A stretch of DNA of 14,017 nucleotides from Spirochaetaceae bacterium (GTDB taxonomy: Bacteria; Spirochaetota; Spirochaetia; SZUA-6; Bin103). The translations under genes and the position numbers were made by a program. The stretch spans positions 1 to 14,017 of the forward strand of contig JAPOQV010000311.1 in assembly GCA_026710565.1 (NCBI GenBank). Direction: 5' to 3'. Below, in pieces: positions 13,424 through 14,017 of the stretch. Each line of letters starts with the position of its first letter. Position 1 is the first letter of the stretch. The notes below the pieces were generated by a model that saw nothing but the letters and a program-made list of their open reading frames with translations, was not told where the DNA came from and made no database searches.

Positions 13424-14017
13424 TCAGCCTCCGTCCGGGCCGGTGTGCCGGGTCACGGTGATCAGGTGATTCACGGGCGGAGTCGGTATCAATGACGGCG
13501 TTCCATCCGGCCAGACGATGCGCGCCGCCACCAGCCGGCTGCCCGGCGGGACGCCGAAGTGCAGGCGTGGCGCGTCGCCGGACAGATATCCGCTCGCCGC
13601 GCGCACGGTGCGCAGGTAGCTGCCGGTCGACGTGTCCAGGTAGACCTGAGCGCCGAGCGCGTAGCGGTTGGCGGCGGCAGGCCAGCGCAGGTCGACCTGC
13701 AGGTGGCCGCCGCCGCACAGCCGGTTCTCGAACAGCCGCGCCCGCGTCGCCAGGTTGTTGATGACGATGTCCAGGTCGCCGTCGCCGTCCAGGTCGGCCA
13801 CGCTCATGCCGCGGCCGCTCTCCCGCGCCCCCAGCTCCCATTCCGGAGCGGGAGCGAAGCGGGTGCCCTGCACGTTGCGGAACGCCTGATTCTCCTCCAC
13901 GAGCTCGTCGCCCGGCAGATGCTCGAACAGTTCCACGGCGATCATGCCGTTGACGATGTAGGCGTCCAGGAAGCCGTCGTTGTCCAGGTCGCCGAATTTC
14001 GACGACCAGCTCCAGCC
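13424..14017 (-). CDS. FG-GAP repeat / ASPIC-UnbV domain protein, 5' part outside the window
   Basis: This is the C-terminal 197 residues of a leftward gene that enters from the right edge. Seen: GWSWSSKFGDLDNDGFLDAY and later SVADLDGDGDLDIVINN, two FG-GAP/VCBS-type calcium-binding DxDxDG loops from a beta-propeller. These are followed by a C-terminal ASPIC/UnbV domain (about the last 110 residues) with VDLRWPAAANRYALGAQVYL, a SGYLSGDAPRLHFGVP segment and VWPDGTPSLI. Proteins of this build are usually large and exported, and are thought to bind carbohydrate or protein partners outside the cell; their function is poorly defined. An internal ATG at 13945 is not the start, because the frame and the family similarity continue to the window edge. 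The stop TGA is at 13424-13426. Confidence 0.9.
   Translation of the reverse strand, partial: GWSWSSKFGDLDNDGFLDAYIVNGMIAVELFEHLPGDELVEENQAFRNVQGTRFAPAPEWELGARESGRGMSVADLDGDGDLDIVINNLATRARLFENRLCGGGHLQVDLRWPAAANRYALGAQVYLDTSTGSYLRTVRAASGYLSGDAPRLHFGVPPGSRLVAARIVWPDGTPSLIPTPPVNHLITVTRHTGPDGG

Overview
This is a GC-rich, gene-dense bacterial stretch. It carries ten protein-coding loci, one of them frame-disrupted, and one tRNA gene. Most of it reads left to right. A truncated lipoprotein gene at the left edge and a truncated FG-GAP/ASPIC-UnbV gene at the right edge read the other way. Lipoproteins with clear lipoboxes point to a diderm. The mix of a BMP-like lipoprotein, an EndoQ-UvrD fusion, a PhyH oxygenase, a DUF6807 protein and an ASPIC/UnbV protein resembles high-GC metagenome-assembled lineages such as marine or sponge-associated Spirochaetota, Planctomycetota or Poribacteria. 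No single feature fixes the phylum, so this placement is inference.

Region 1 (1-432): the start of a leftward lipoprotein gene and a 44-bp divergent gap with a TTGACA box and a short inverted repeat. Region 2 (433-3572): purine synthesis from IMP. purB (adenylosuccinate lyase, end of the AMP branch) is followed 6 bp later by guaA (GMP synthase, end of the GMP branch). guaA carries two internal tandem repeats: a 15-bp minisatellite, and a diverged duplication of about 65 bp over the ATP-pyrophosphatase loop. The duplication, together with a G9 tract inside it, puts the two halves of guaA in different frames. Removing one 65-bp copy gives a normal 529-aa enzyme. Adding one G gives an intact 551-aa enzyme.

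Region 3 (3569-5264): four 14-bp repeats form a chain of five-codon mini-ORFs joined by ATGA stop/start overlaps. The chain leads from the guaA stop to the start of an unknown multipass membrane protein. That gene overlaps a BMP-like substrate-binding lipoprotein gene. Region 4 (5281-8731): a tRNA-Gln(CTG) gene lies 13 bp before the GTG start of a 1121-aa fusion of an endonuclease Q (PHP plus zinc ribbon) with a complete UvrD-type helicase. The fusion ends in a QLPLF sequence that looks like a sliding-clamp binding motif.

Region 5 (8728-11088): three tightly packed genes follow the repair enzyme: a phytanoyl-CoA dioxygenase family protein, a nucleoside 2-deoxyribosyltransferase-like protein and a DUF6807 (PmoA-like) protein. 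Region 6 (11089-14017): a 212-bp gap that may hold a gene remnant, a two-domain alpha/beta hydrolase (acetyl-xylan-esterase-like, second domain lacking its nucleophile), and the end of a convergent FG-GAP/ASPIC-UnbV gene.

One link may join the genes. PurB and GuaA act on the IMP and XMP branches, and EndoQ cuts DNA at deaminated bases, including hypoxanthine and xanthine. The fusion is therefore best read as a candidate excision-repair machine beside purine metabolism. No defence system, CRISPR array, insertion sequence or prophage gene was seen.
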